Source: JBPYFK01 sp051984675
Lineage (GTDB): Bacteria > Actinomycetota > Actinomycetes > Mycobacteriales > Pseudonocardiaceae
Direction: 5' to 3'
DNA length: 9,097 bases
Assembly: GCA_051984675.1 (NCBI GenBank)
Contig: JBPYFK010000121.1
Span: forward strand, 1-9,097
Each line of letters starts with the position of its first letter. The first letter of the stretch is position 1. The position numbers and the translations under genes are program-made. The notes under the pieces are model-generated. The model ran no database searches. It was not told the DNA's origin and saw nothing but the letters and a program-made list of their open reading frames with translations. Below, piece by piece: positions 1-7,037 of the stretch.

Positions 1-758
1 TCGGCCTCGGCCTCCGCCTTGCGCCCGGCGTCCCACGCGGAGCTGGCCCGGTCGAGGTCGGTGCGCACCAGAGCGGCGGCCTGCACGGTACGAGCGTGGT
101 CGGCGTAGAGAACCTTGGCCACACCCCACAGCGGGTCGCCCGGCATCGCGTTCTGCGCGGCCAGGCCGACGCCGGTGACCGTGATCATAAACACGGCGGC
201 CGCGCTGGCGACCGGCACCAGGAACCGCCGCTTGCGGCGGCCGGCACGGCGCTGCCCGGCTTCGATGGCCGACGCCGCCACCTCGGTGTCGACCAGGTCG
301 GCGAGCGGGACAGCGTCGACGTCACGCCGCCAGGCCAGCAACATCGCCTCGACGCTTTCGCCGTCCGCCCCGGCGATATCGGGGTCGGCGCCGCCCAGTG
401 AGTCCAGCAGCGCGTCGTCAGCTTGCAGCGCGGACAGGTCGATCGGTTCTTCCAGCTCGCCGGGCTCCAGGAGCTCGTCGTCACCGGAGAGTTCTCCGGC
501 GAGCTCGTCCGGGATCTCGCCGTCGTTCCCGCCGTCGGTGCCGTCCTCCGGGGGATCGTCGTGGGAGTTCGAACGGAACGCGATCACCTTCGCGGTCTCT
601 TCGCCGCCGGCCACTTCAGACATCTCACCTGTCTTGGACGTTTCGGCGGGGGTCTCGTCCGGTTCGGACGGTGTGTCAGGCAGGTCTGCCTCGGCACGCT
701 CGGACGGCACGCCGTCCCATCGGGACTCGTGCTCACCGTGCCCGCTCGACTCAGCCAT
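1..758 (-). CDS. rsdA: RsdA-type anti-sigma-D factor, 3' end outside window
   Basis: The reading frame starts at ATG 758-756 and stays open for 252 codons to the left edge, so the C-terminus is missing. Residues 1 to about 110 are very acidic and low in complexity. Residues about 113-152 (ADDALLDSLGG ... EAMLLAWRRDVDAVPL) match the place and style of the short sigma-D-binding region of RsdA. A basic stretch (RRAGRRKRR) leads into one membrane helix at about 179-201, and a predicted extracytoplasmic part follows (QNAMPGDPLWGVAKVLYADHARTVQ). RsdA is known to bind SigD and keep it from RNA polymerase until it is degraded. The start codon lies inside the last codons of the sigma factor gene, and GGAGGAGGTGG sits just upstream, so translation is probably coupled and the two proteins made in balance. 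In Mycobacterium tuberculosis the same pair is Rv3414c-Rv3413c. Family assignment rests on the neighbour, topology and remembered sequence style. Confidence 0.88.
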   Translation of the reverse strand, partial: MAESSGHGEHESRWDGVPSERAEADLPDTPSEPDETPAETSKTGEMSEVAGGEETAKVIAFRSNSHDDPPEDGTDGGNDGEIPDELAGELSGDDELLEPGELEEPIDLSALQADDALLDSLGGADPDIAGADGESVEAMLLAWRRDVDAVPLADLVDTEVAASAIEAGQRRAGRRKRRFLVPVASAAAVFMITVTGVGLAAQNAMPGDPLWGVAKVLYADHARTVQAAALVRTDLDRASSAWDAGRKAEAEA

Positions 759-1332
759 TCCAGACCACCTCCTCCGCGGACAGCGACTTTCGCAGCCGGG
801 CGAGTGCTCGATGCTGCGCAACGCGCACCGCTCCCGGCGTCGAACCGACCGCTTCGGCGGTTTCCTCTGCGGACAAGCCGACGACCACTCGGAGCAACAG
901 GATCTCCCGCTGTTTGGCCGGGAGGACACGCAACAGCTGCGCCATCCTGCCCGTCAGCTCACCCTGCATGGCCCGCTGTTCCGGCCCGGCTTCGGATTCC
1001 GGGGTGTCCGGGGTATCCGCTACCGGGTCAGACCGATTGCGGGCCGCTGCACGATGTGTATCAGCCACCTTGTGGGCAGCGATGCCGTACACGAACGCCA
1101 GAAACGGCCGACCCTGGTCGCGGTAGGTGGGCAATGCCGTCAGCACGGCGAGGCACACCTCCTGCGCGACGTCGTCCGCGGATGCGAACGCATGCTCGTG
1201 TCGCCCGACTCTGGCGCGGCAGTACCGCACCACCAAAGGACGGATTTCGGCTAGCAAGCGCTCGATCGACTGACGATCGCCGTCGACGGCGGCGCTTACA
1301 AGAGCGTCCAGCCCGTCCTCCACGTTGGTCAT
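751..1332 (-). CDS. sigD: ECF RNA polymerase sigma factor, SigD family
   Basis: This 193-residue protein directs RNA polymerase to a specific promoter set. Sigma region 2 spans about residues 28-97 (RYCRARVG ... SADDVAQEVCLAVLTALP, then FLAFVYGIAAHKVADTHR). After a short variable linker, region 4 spans about 129-182 (LPAKQREILLLRVVVGLSAEE, then the recognition helix GAVRVAQHRALARLR). Several stretches closely resemble mycobacterial SigD. I chose ATG 1332-1330 because the protein then begins close to the family's conserved LDALV...AVDGD segment. No clear ribosome binding site supports it. An in-frame GTG at 1401 would add 23 residues and is a real alternative, since the M. tuberculosis protein also has an N-terminal extension. 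The stop codon overlaps the start of the anti-sigma gene by 8 nt (ATGGCTGA), and the two genes form one operon. Activity is expected to be controlled mainly by the anti-sigma factor. Confidence 0.94.
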   Translation of the reverse strand: MTNVEDGLDALVSAAVDGDRQSIERLLAEIRPLVVRYCRARVGRHEHAFASADDVAQEVCLAVLTALPTYRDQGRPFLAFVYGIAAHKVADTHRAAARNRSDPVADTPDTPESEAGPEQRAMQGELTGRMAQLLRVLPAKQREILLLRVVVGLSAEETAEAVGSTPGAVRVAQHRALARLRKSLSAEEVVWNG

Positions 1333-1401
1333 CGCAGACAGCAGCCCTGGTGTTACGTGTTCAAGCGAATCGGATTTCGGCGGCACGGGCGTGCTCCACA
1401 C

Positions 1402-1902
1402 GCCGAACCGGGTTCACCGTACCGGGCCAACGGGCGTCCCTGAACAGGGAGGCGTGGGAGCGGGAAGTCGTCGTCACGTTACTAGTGATACAAGATCGCT
1501 CGCCGCAACCTGAGCTGCGCGCCGGGTCAGCCATCATTCTGCGGGCCTGCGGAACCTTGTGTAGAGATACGTCAGGGTCTGATCGTTGTGGCTTTTCATG
1601 GGTGAATCCTGCTGCTCGGGGACAAGGTTTCCGTGTGGCTTCGCAGCACGGATATGCGGTGTGGTCCCGGCGGTTCGACCACACAGGACACCATGGACTC
1701 GGTCCGTGTATCGCAGTGGACGATCAACCGCGTTACACCTCTCCTTCCGTGCACCGTTCGTCACGCGCTGTTGTGAAGCTCCCTGAACGGCTGCGGCCTC
1801 TTGATCTGGTGTCGCGGCTTGGGCAAGGTAGCTGCCCGGCCATCGAGCGTTGGGCTCCACAGCGGACACGACGGTGTCGCCGGACGCCGACACGTGGCCG
1901 CA
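1402..1902. other. Gene-poor stretch upstream of sigD
   Basis: No reading frame here has convincing coding character, and base composition is less GC-biased than in the flanking genes. It must hold the promoter of the sigma factor operon, but I cannot place one with confidence. Two small hairpins are visible. One is CCCTG-AA-CAGGG at 1438-1449. The other has GTGTGGTC at 1659-1666 pairing with GACCACAC at 1677-1684. A minus-strand open frame at 1534-1893 (119 codons) resembles no family I know and is probably spurious. Confidence 0.5.
1659..1684. repeat. 8-bp inverted repeat in gene-poor stretch
   Basis: GTGTGGTC (1659-1666) and GACCACAC (1677-1684) are perfect inverted repeats with a 10-nt spacer. 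It could be an operator or a weak terminator. There is no T-tract, and no intact gene ends next to it. Confidence 0.35.
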
Positions 1903-2606
1903 GATCCCGTCACTGGGCTCGTCCTCCTCACTGTCGCCGAAATCCGTCGTCTGCTAGCAGACCTGATCAACCACCCCGATCGACTCACGCCCAGAACACC
2001 AAGTCACGGGAAGTGGGCCGGCGTGCTGATGATCACGGCCGCGTGGACCGGTGCCCGCTGGGGCGAACTCGTCAGCCTGCAACGCCACAACACCCACCTC
2101 GACGAGGGCTGCCTCGTGATCGACCCCGACATCGGCGCTCTACATGAAGTCAACGGCAAACTAAGCCTCGGCCCACCCAAGACCGACGACTCCGCCCGCA
2201 CCATCAGCCTGCCGCCGTTTCTCATCGACCTGCTGCGCGCGCATCTGGCCAGCTGTGATCATCCGCACGTGTTCGTCACCGCCGAAGGCGAGCTGTTGCG
2301 GCGCAGAAACGTCGCCCGTCGCGCCACGCGCCCGGCCGCCGACGGCACCCCTCCCGACAAACGCACCCGAGTTCCGCTGCAGCCCATCCGCCCGGGGGGA
2401 CGTTCCACGGATTCCGGCACAGCCACAAACCTGGATGATCGCCGACGGCATCCCGACGGTGGAAGTACTACTTGGTGAATGCCTCGTGCTGGGCGGCGGT
2501 GCTACCAGCCGTGCTCGGTGCTGTGGCTCACCTCGCACCAATCGTCGCTAACGAAAACACCCCTCGCAGCGATCCTGACCATGAACTACCAGGTGACCAC
2601 CGGTAG
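1903..2606 (+). pseudogene. Decayed tyrosine recombinase (phage/ICE-type integrase)
   Basis: This is the remnant of a site-specific integrase catalytic domain. The best-preserved block is in the frame of 1903-2394: LTVAEIRRLL, then ITAAWTGARWGELVSL with the first catalytic arginine (codon 2056-2058), then the beta-hairpin LGPPKTDDSARTISLP with its lysine (2179-2181), then RRRNVARRATRPAADGTP. The frame is lost at a run of six G (2394-2399). It resumes one frame over as TFHGFRHSHK, which holds the HxxR motif (2406-2417). It is lost again after AAA (2427-2429) and resumes as TWMIADGIP. Each break fits a single missing base. The last part, VLGAVAHLAPIVA (2511-2549), resembles the usual catalytic-tyrosine segment (VYxHLAP) but has no tyrosine. 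The N-terminal DNA-binding domain, normally about 150-200 residues, is absent. It cannot encode an active enzyme. The family resembles integrases of actinomycete integrative elements and prophages. Confidence 0.8.
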
Positions 2607-2761
2607 CACCAGGCGACCTGGTGGCGCTGGTGACCGAGTTCGTCAAGACCGACCCGAAGATCGGCCGGGGCCGTGTCGACGACGAGCTGAACATCCCCGA
2701 AAGCAAGGCACGGAAACTGCTCCACCAGGTCCCGCGCCACTGGCCACTAACTACCTGGTGG
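2588..2761. repeat. Cluster of ACCTGGTGG-like motifs in both orientations
   Basis: ACCTGGTGG occurs exactly at 2616-2624 and 2753-2761, and its reverse complement CCACCAGGT at 2722-2730. Shorter matches lie at 2588-2594 (ACCAGGT) and 2607-2613 (CACCAGG). They form a 7-bp hairpin with CGA loop at 2607-2623 and a 9-bp inverted repeat at 2722-2761. Two 21-nt segments, 2584-2604 and 2749-2769, are direct repeats matching at 18 positions. Part of this may be codon bias (Leu-Val reads CTGGTG), but several copies lie outside any likely coding frame. Confidence 0.45.
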
Positions 2762-2824
2762 CGACCGGTGAACGCGCAGCCGGTGACCCGCCGCACGTCG
2801 AACGAGATCGCCCCGGCCCGATAG
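2597..2824 (+). pseudogene. Remnant of a helix-turn-helix (SpdB/DUF2637-like) protein
   Basis: After an in-frame TGA at 2594-2596 the frame reads DLVALVTEFVKTDPKIGRGRVDDELNIPESKARKLLHQV. This has the shape of a C-terminal winged helix-turn-helix: a helix, a short turn (KIGRGRVDDELNI), then a recognition helix (PESKARKLL). Similar tails occur in regulator or transfer-associated proteins of actinomycete plasmids and integrative elements. The rest of the frame (to TAG at 2822-2824) looks random. A GTG at 2621 could serve as a start but has no ribosome binding site, so I read this as a fragment. Its position just after the decayed integrase fits one shared dead element. The family is recalled from pattern only. 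Confidence 0.4.
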
Positions 2825-2842
2825 CCCCATTTCGGGTGCAAG

Positions 2843-2858
2843 CCAGGATCGAACCTGG
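2843..2858. repeat. Small hairpin resembling a tRNA T-arm (minus strand)
   Basis: CCAGG-ATCGAA-CCTGG is a perfect 5-bp stem. Read on the minus strand it is CCAGG-TTCGAT-CCTGG, which looks like a tRNA T-arm whose loop has lost one base. No tRNA cloverleaf can be built around it. It might be a relic of an attachment site near the decayed integrase, or chance. Confidence 0.3.
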
Positions 2859-2924
2859 TCGAGGTACGCCCGCACTATTCGAATCGCCATGCCGGTCGCT
2901 TTGACGGCCTGACACTAACGTGTA

Positions 2925-2928
2925 GAGG
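2925..2928 (+). promoter_or_regulatory. Ribosome binding site of the propeller/LGFP gene
   Basis: GAGG lies 9 nt before ATG 2938 and supports that start over the in-frame ATG 11 codons downstream. A possible -35 box, TTGACG, is at 2901-2906, but no convincing -10 box is correctly spaced, so I do not call the promoter. Confidence 0.5.
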
Positions 2929-2937
2929 ACACTGTCC

Positions 2938-5900
2938 ATGGTTGCGCTTCAGCGTGCCCAAAAAAGAATGTTATCCGCCATCATTTCTGGATCGTTGGCG
3001 GTCGCGTTGGCTGTCGCCGGGACACCGGCGAACGCCGATGTCACCACCGTGTCCGTGGATTCACTGCGCACCGGGTGGGACGGTAACGAACCCAATCTGT
3101 CTCCAGCGTGGGTGACCGCCTCGGATTTCGGTAAGCAATTCGCCACTCAACTCGATGGCCAGATTTACGCGCAGCCCATTGTTGCAGGCGGCATGCTAAT
3201 TGTGGCGAATGAAAGCAATCAGGTGTATGGCCTGGACCCGGCGACCGGAACACAGAAGTGGCAACGCAGCCTCGGTGCTGCTTGGCCGGCGACCACGTTG
3301 GGTTGTGGTGACCTGGCCCCGAACGTCGGTGCCACTTCCACACCGGTGTACGACCCGGCCACTAGTGCGGTGTATGTGACGACGAAAGTCAACGATGGCC
3401 CGGATGCGGCGCACCCGAGCTGGTATCTGCACGCGCTGGACGCGCAGACCGGCGCCGAGCTCGCCGGGTTCCCGACCAAGATTCAGGGTTCGCCGACCAA
3501 TGCGCCGACGGTCGCGTTCAACCCGGAAACCGAGAACCAACGCCCCGGGCTGCTGCTGTTAAATGGGGTCGTCTACATCGCCTTCGGCAGCACTTGTGAC
3601 ACTCCGCCGTACACCGGTTTCGTTGTCGGGGTCAACGCGTCCACCGGCGCGCAAACCACCATGTGGGCTACTGAAAGCAGCAGCTCCAACGGTGGCGGCA
3701 TCTGGCAATCCGGCGGCGGGCTGGCCTCGGACGGGGATGGACGCATCCTGTTAGCCACCGGCAACGGTGTCGCGCCCGCGCCCGGCCCGGGTGAGGTCCC
3801 ACCGGCCAACCTGGGCGAGTCGGTGGTGCGGCTTGCGGTCAACGGCGACGGTTCGTTGAGCCCGCAGAGCTTTTTCAGCCCGTATGACAACGTCACGCTC
3901 AACCAGAACGATTTCGACCTCGGTTCGGGCGCTCCGATGGCGCTGCCGGCGAGTTTCGGCACCAGCGCCCATCCGCACCTGCTCGTGCAGGTCGGCAAAG
4001 ACGGTCGGATCTATTTGTTGGACATCGACCACCTGGGCGGTGCGGCGCAAGGGGCGAACGGGACCGACGCCGCGGTCAGCGTCGCCGGCCCCTTCGAGGG
4101 GGTGTGGGGACACCCCGCGTTCTGGGGCGGCGACGGTGGCTACGTGTACGTCGTCGGTAACGGTGGACCGCTGCGCGCCCTGGCCTATTCGGGTGGGACC
4201 ACGCCCAGGTTGACCTCGGTGGGCACCAGCACTGACAGCTTCGGCTACACCTCCGGTTCGCCGGTGGTCACCTCCAACGGCACCACGGACGGTTCCGCCC
4301 TGGTGTGGGTGGTGTATTCCAGCGGTCCGACCGGGGCTAACGCCGAGCTGCGTGCCTATGACGCGGTGCCGACCAACGGGGTGTTGAACCTGCGCTACAA
4401 GTTCCCGATCGGTGACGCCGCGAAGTTCTCTGTGGTGGCCACCGACGCTGGCCACGTGTACGTGGGAACGCGTGACGGTGTGGTCTACGCGGTGGGCAGG
4501 CCGACCACCGCGCTGCTGCAAGCCACGCCCTACAGCTTCGCGGACACGGCCGTGGGTTCCACGACGAAGGCGACTGCGCAGGTGACGGCGAACTCGTCGT
4601 TCACCCTCAACAGCATCTCCACCACCGCGCCGTTCGGGGTGACGTCGCCGGCCGCTCCGGTGACGCTGAACAAGGGCGACACCTACGCGGTTCCGGTCAG
4701 CTTCACACCCACGACGTGGGGCACGGCCAGCGGCACGGTGACGTTCACAACGGATCACGGCACCGCGGTGATGAGCATGACCGGCCGGGGCACTCAGGCC
4801 GGCCTGGGTGCCAGTCCGGCCTCGCTGGACTTCGGTTCTGTGACCACCGGGTCGGGTCGCCAGTTGGGTGTTCAGATCGTCAACACCGGCACTACCCCGG
4901 AGACGATCAACTCGGTGACGGCGCCGGGCGCCCCGTTCACCGTCGACCCCAGTAGCCAACCGGCGACGGGTACGACGCTCGCACCGGGTGCTGCCGCCAC
5001 GATCTCGGTGACCTTCACCCCGACCGCGGCGGGCACGTTCAACGACACGTTGACGGTGGCCGGAAGCGACGGCACCGTGTCCGTGCCTATCACCGGGACC
5101 GCGATCGTGGGGTCGCCGCACCTGTCGATCACTCCGACGACGGTGGACTACGGGATCGTCGCGCCCGGCAAGTCGGTGACCCAGAACTTCACGATCAGCA
5201 ACACCGGTTCCGCGCCGCTGACCATCACCAAGGCCAAAGCCCCGACCGGGGTGTTCTCCACGACCACACCGCTGGCCGAGGGTCAGGTGCTGCAACCTGG
5301 CGACGGGTTGACTCAGTCGGTGACGTTCACGCCGACCGACGTCTACCCGGCGCAGGCCAGCTACGAGATCACCGGCAACGACGGCCAGTCGGACCAGTAT
5401 GTGACGTTGCAGGGCAACCAAGACCCGATCACCGCGCACTACAACGCGATGGGCGGGTGGCAATCCTCCGGGCTCGGGTTCGTCGTCAGCAGCCAGTATG
5501 CGACCGCCAACGGTGGGAAGGCGCAGGACTTCACCAACGGCACGATCTATTGGAGTGCCGCGACCGGGGCGTGGTCGGTGAAGGGCGCGATCCGGGACCA
5601 CTACAACGCGGTCGGCGGTCCGGGCGGTTTCCTCGGCTACCCGACGACCGACGAAACGACGACACCGGACGGTGTGGGCCGGTACAACCACTTCCAACAC
5701 GACGGGTCGATCTACTGGACCCCGAACACGGGTGCGTGGTCGATCCACGGCGCCATCCAGGACAAATGGGCGTCGATGGGATGGGAAGCCGGCGTCATGG
5801 GTTACCCGACCACGGATGAAACGGGCACCCCAGACGGGGTGGGCCGGTTCAACCACTTCACCGGCACCGGCGCGTCGTCGATCTATTGGAGTCCGAACAC

Positions 5901-6249
5901 GGGTGCGCATTCGGTGATTGGCGCGATCCACGCCGAGTGGGCGGCCACAGGATGGGAGCGCGGTCCGATGGGCTACCCGGTCACCGACGAAAATGTCACA
6001 CCCGACGGGTACGGCCGCTACAACCATTTCTCCAAGGCCGGGTCGATCTACTGGACCCCGTCCACTGGTGCACATGCGGTGTACGGCGCGATCCGCGGCC
6101 TGTGGGCGTCGATGGGCTGGGAACGGTCCTGGTTGGGTTACCCCACCAGCGGCGAGTTCTCCGTGCCGGGTGGGCGGCGCACCAACTTCCAGAACGGCTA
6201 CATCTTCTGGAACGCCGTCAACGGCGCGACCAACGCCTACGGCTACTAG
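2938..6249 (+). CDS. Secreted PQQ-like beta-propeller protein with Ig-like and LGFP repeats
   Basis: This is an intact 1103-residue exported protein. Residues 1-33 are a signal peptide: basic start (QRAQKR), hydrophobic core (LAVALAVAG), cleavage site TPANA before DVTT. Residues about 34-521 form a PQQ-type beta-propeller, with repeated blade motifs such as YGLDPATGTQKWQ, LHALDAQTGAEL, IYLLDIDHLGG and VYVGTRDGVVYAVG. Its two cysteines (123, 220) could form a disulfide. Three Ig-like repeats of choice-of-anchor-D type follow at about 522-621, 622-726 and 727-831 (LDFGSVTTGS ... VTFTPTAAGTF ... ITGTA). Five LGFP repeats of about 54 residues start near 832, 884, 939, 996 and 1051 (LGYPTTDE ... 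GRYNHF ... SIYWTPNTGA). LGFP repeats are known from corynebacterial and mycobacterial envelope proteins and are thought to hold proteins to the cell wall. I infer a wall-attached binding or scaffold protein. No catalytic residues or ligand can be named. The first 100 codons are less GC-rich than the rest. No likely operon partner is present. Confidence 0.93.
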   Translation: MVALQRAQKRMLSAIISGSLAVALAVAGTPANADVTTVSVDSLRTGWDGNEPNLSPAWVTASDFGKQFATQLDGQIYAQPIVAGGMLIVANESNQVYGLDPATGTQKWQRSLGAAWPATTLGCGDLAPNVGATSTPVYDPATSAVYVTTKVNDGPDAAHPSWYLHALDAQTGAELAGFPTKIQGSPTNAPTVAFNPETENQRPGLLLLNGVVYIAFGSTCDTPPYTGFVVGVNASTGAQTTMWATESSSSNGGGIWQSGGGLASDGDGRILLATGNGVAPAPGPGEVPPANLGESVVRLAVNGDGSLSPQSFFSPYDNVTLNQNDFDLGSGAPMALPASFGTSAHPHLLVQVGKDGRIYLLDIDHLGGAAQGANGTDAAVSVAGPFEGVWGHPAFWGGDGGYVYVVGNGGPLRALAYSGGTTPRLTSVGTSTDSFGYTSGSPVVTSNGTTDGSALVWVVYSSGPTGANAELRAYDAVPTNGVLNLRYKFPIGDAAKFSVVATDAGHVYVGTRDGVVYAVGRPTTALLQATPYSFADTAVGSTTKATAQVTANSSFTLNSISTTAPFGVTSPAAPVTLNKGDTYAVPVSFTPTTWGTASGTVTFTTDHGTAVMSMTGRGTQAGLGASPASLDFGSVTTGSGRQLGVQIVNTGTTPETINSVTAPGAPFTVDPSSQPATGTTLAPGAAATISVTFTPTAAGTFNDTLTVAGSDGTVSVPITGTAIVGSPHLSITPTTVDYGIVAPGKSVTQNFTISNTGSAPLTITKAKAPTGVFSTTTPLAEGQVLQPGDGLTQSVTFTPTDVYPAQASYEITGNDGQSDQYVTLQGNQDPITAHYNAMGGWQSSGLGFVVSSQYATANGGKAQDFTNGTIYWSAATGAWSVKGAIRDHYNAVGGPGGFLGYPTTDETTTPDGVGRYNHFQHDGSIYWTPNTGAWSIHGAIQDKWASMGWEAGVMGYPTTDETGTPDGVGRFNHFTGTGASSIYWSPNTGAHSVIGAIHAEWAATGWERGPMGYPVTDENVTPDGYGRYNHFSKAGSIYWTPSTGAHAVYGAIRGLWASMGWERSWLGYPTSGEFSVPGGRRTNFQNGYIFWNAVNGATNAYGY

Positions 6250-6255
6250 TCGGAA

Positions 6256-6288
6256 GGTGGCGGGGCAGTGCTGCACTGCCCCGCCACC
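6256..6288 (+). terminator. Perfect 15-bp hairpin after the propeller/LGFP gene
   Basis: GGTGGCGGGGCAGTG (6256-6270) pairs exactly with its reverse complement at 6274-6288 across a CTG loop, starting 6 nt after the stop codon. The stem is very GC-rich. There is no T-tract, which is common for actinobacterial terminators. Its right arm runs straight into the transposase remnant. Confidence 0.75.
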
Positions 6289-6841
6289 GGTATCTCCCAC
6301 TCGGCGGCCCACCGCGTCATCGACGCCCTCGGCCCGCTGCTGGCACTGGCTCCGGTGCGCAAACGCCGGGTGGATCAGGTCGCGATCGTGGACGGAACCT
6401 TGGTGCCCACGCGAGACCATCGCGTGGCGGCGCCGTCGAAGAATTACCGGTATTCCACGAACCTGCAGGTCGCCATCGACGCCGAACAGCCGCCTGGTGA
6501 TTGCCACCGGAGATCCCCAGCCGGGCAACCGGAATGACTGCACGGTCTACCGCGAGTCCGGCATTAACGCGCAACTCGCGGGCCGCCCGGTGATGGCCGA
6601 TGGCGGGTACCAGGGCACCGGCGTGATCATGCCGTGCCGAAAGCGGCCGGACGGCCAATCACTGCCGGAGTGGCAAGAGGAACTCAACACCACGCACCGC
6701 ACGATCCGCACCCGCATGGAACACACCCTGGCGGGGCTGAAGTGCTGGAAGATCTTGCCGGACTACCGCCGCGCGGCCAGCACCCTCGCCGACACCGCTT
6801 CGGGAATCGCCCACCTGTATAACCTCACCCTCGCGGGCTGA
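6268..6841 (+). pseudogene. Truncated, frameshifted IS5-type DDE transposase
   Basis: This is the C-terminal part of an IS transposase. The frame starting near 6283 reads TGISHSAAHRVIDALGPLL, the tail of an N-terminal helix-turn-helix, then VDQVAIVDGTLVP with the first catalytic aspartate (codon 6391-6393) and NYRYSTNLQVAID. Around 6480-6490 one extra base shifts the frame. It continues as SRLVIATGDPQPGNRNDCTVY, then RPVMADGGYQGTG with the second aspartate (6599-6601), and ends with RTRMEHTLAGLKCWKILPDYR, which holds the catalytic glutamate (6719-6721). The stop is TGA 6839-6841. All three DDE residues survive, but the start of the gene and the reading frame do not. The order and spacing fit the IS5 family. 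No left end or pair of terminal inverted repeats is visible, so only the right portion of the element remains. It sits directly against the terminator hairpin of the gene upstream. Confidence 0.85.
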
Positions 6842-7037
6842 GCAAGACCACAAGCCCCACAACCAGAAGCCCCTATCGACTGGATGGGAGCTCATGAGTG
6901 GCCCGTGCGCCCACGTTCACCCGAGAGCGGCCATCTTGGGGCACGACCGGGTGATGAGTGAAACCGAAGCAGCGGCCGATGACCTCTCTCAATGTGTCGA
7001 TGTCGTTTCGCTACGCGACCGAGGGAGGAAAACCTCA
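6842..7037 (+). other. Short spacer after the transposase remnant
   Basis: This presumably includes the right end of the lost IS, but no terminal repeat can be assigned. An in-frame ATG at 6894 could extend the next ORF upstream by 48 codons. Its nearest purine run (GGGAG 6886-6890) is too close to the ATG to be a good ribosome binding site. Confidence 0.4.

Noticed and set aside
423..2147. A 574-codon plus-strand open frame, with others at 115-1254 and 398-1126
   Set aside because: They lie antisense to rsdA and sigD, which have clear family features, and their translations are Arg/Ser/Pro-rich noise.
2901..2928. Promoter TTGACG ... TAGAGG before the LGFP gene
   Set aside because: The -10 candidate overlaps the ribosome binding site and lacks the final T. 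Another candidate (TAACGT, 2916) has no -35 at the right distance.
3751..6543. A 930-codon open frame on the minus strand
   Set aside because: It is antisense to the propeller/LGFP gene and the transposase remnant. It exists only because GC-rich codons leave few stops, and its translation is Arg/His/Gly-rich with no motif.
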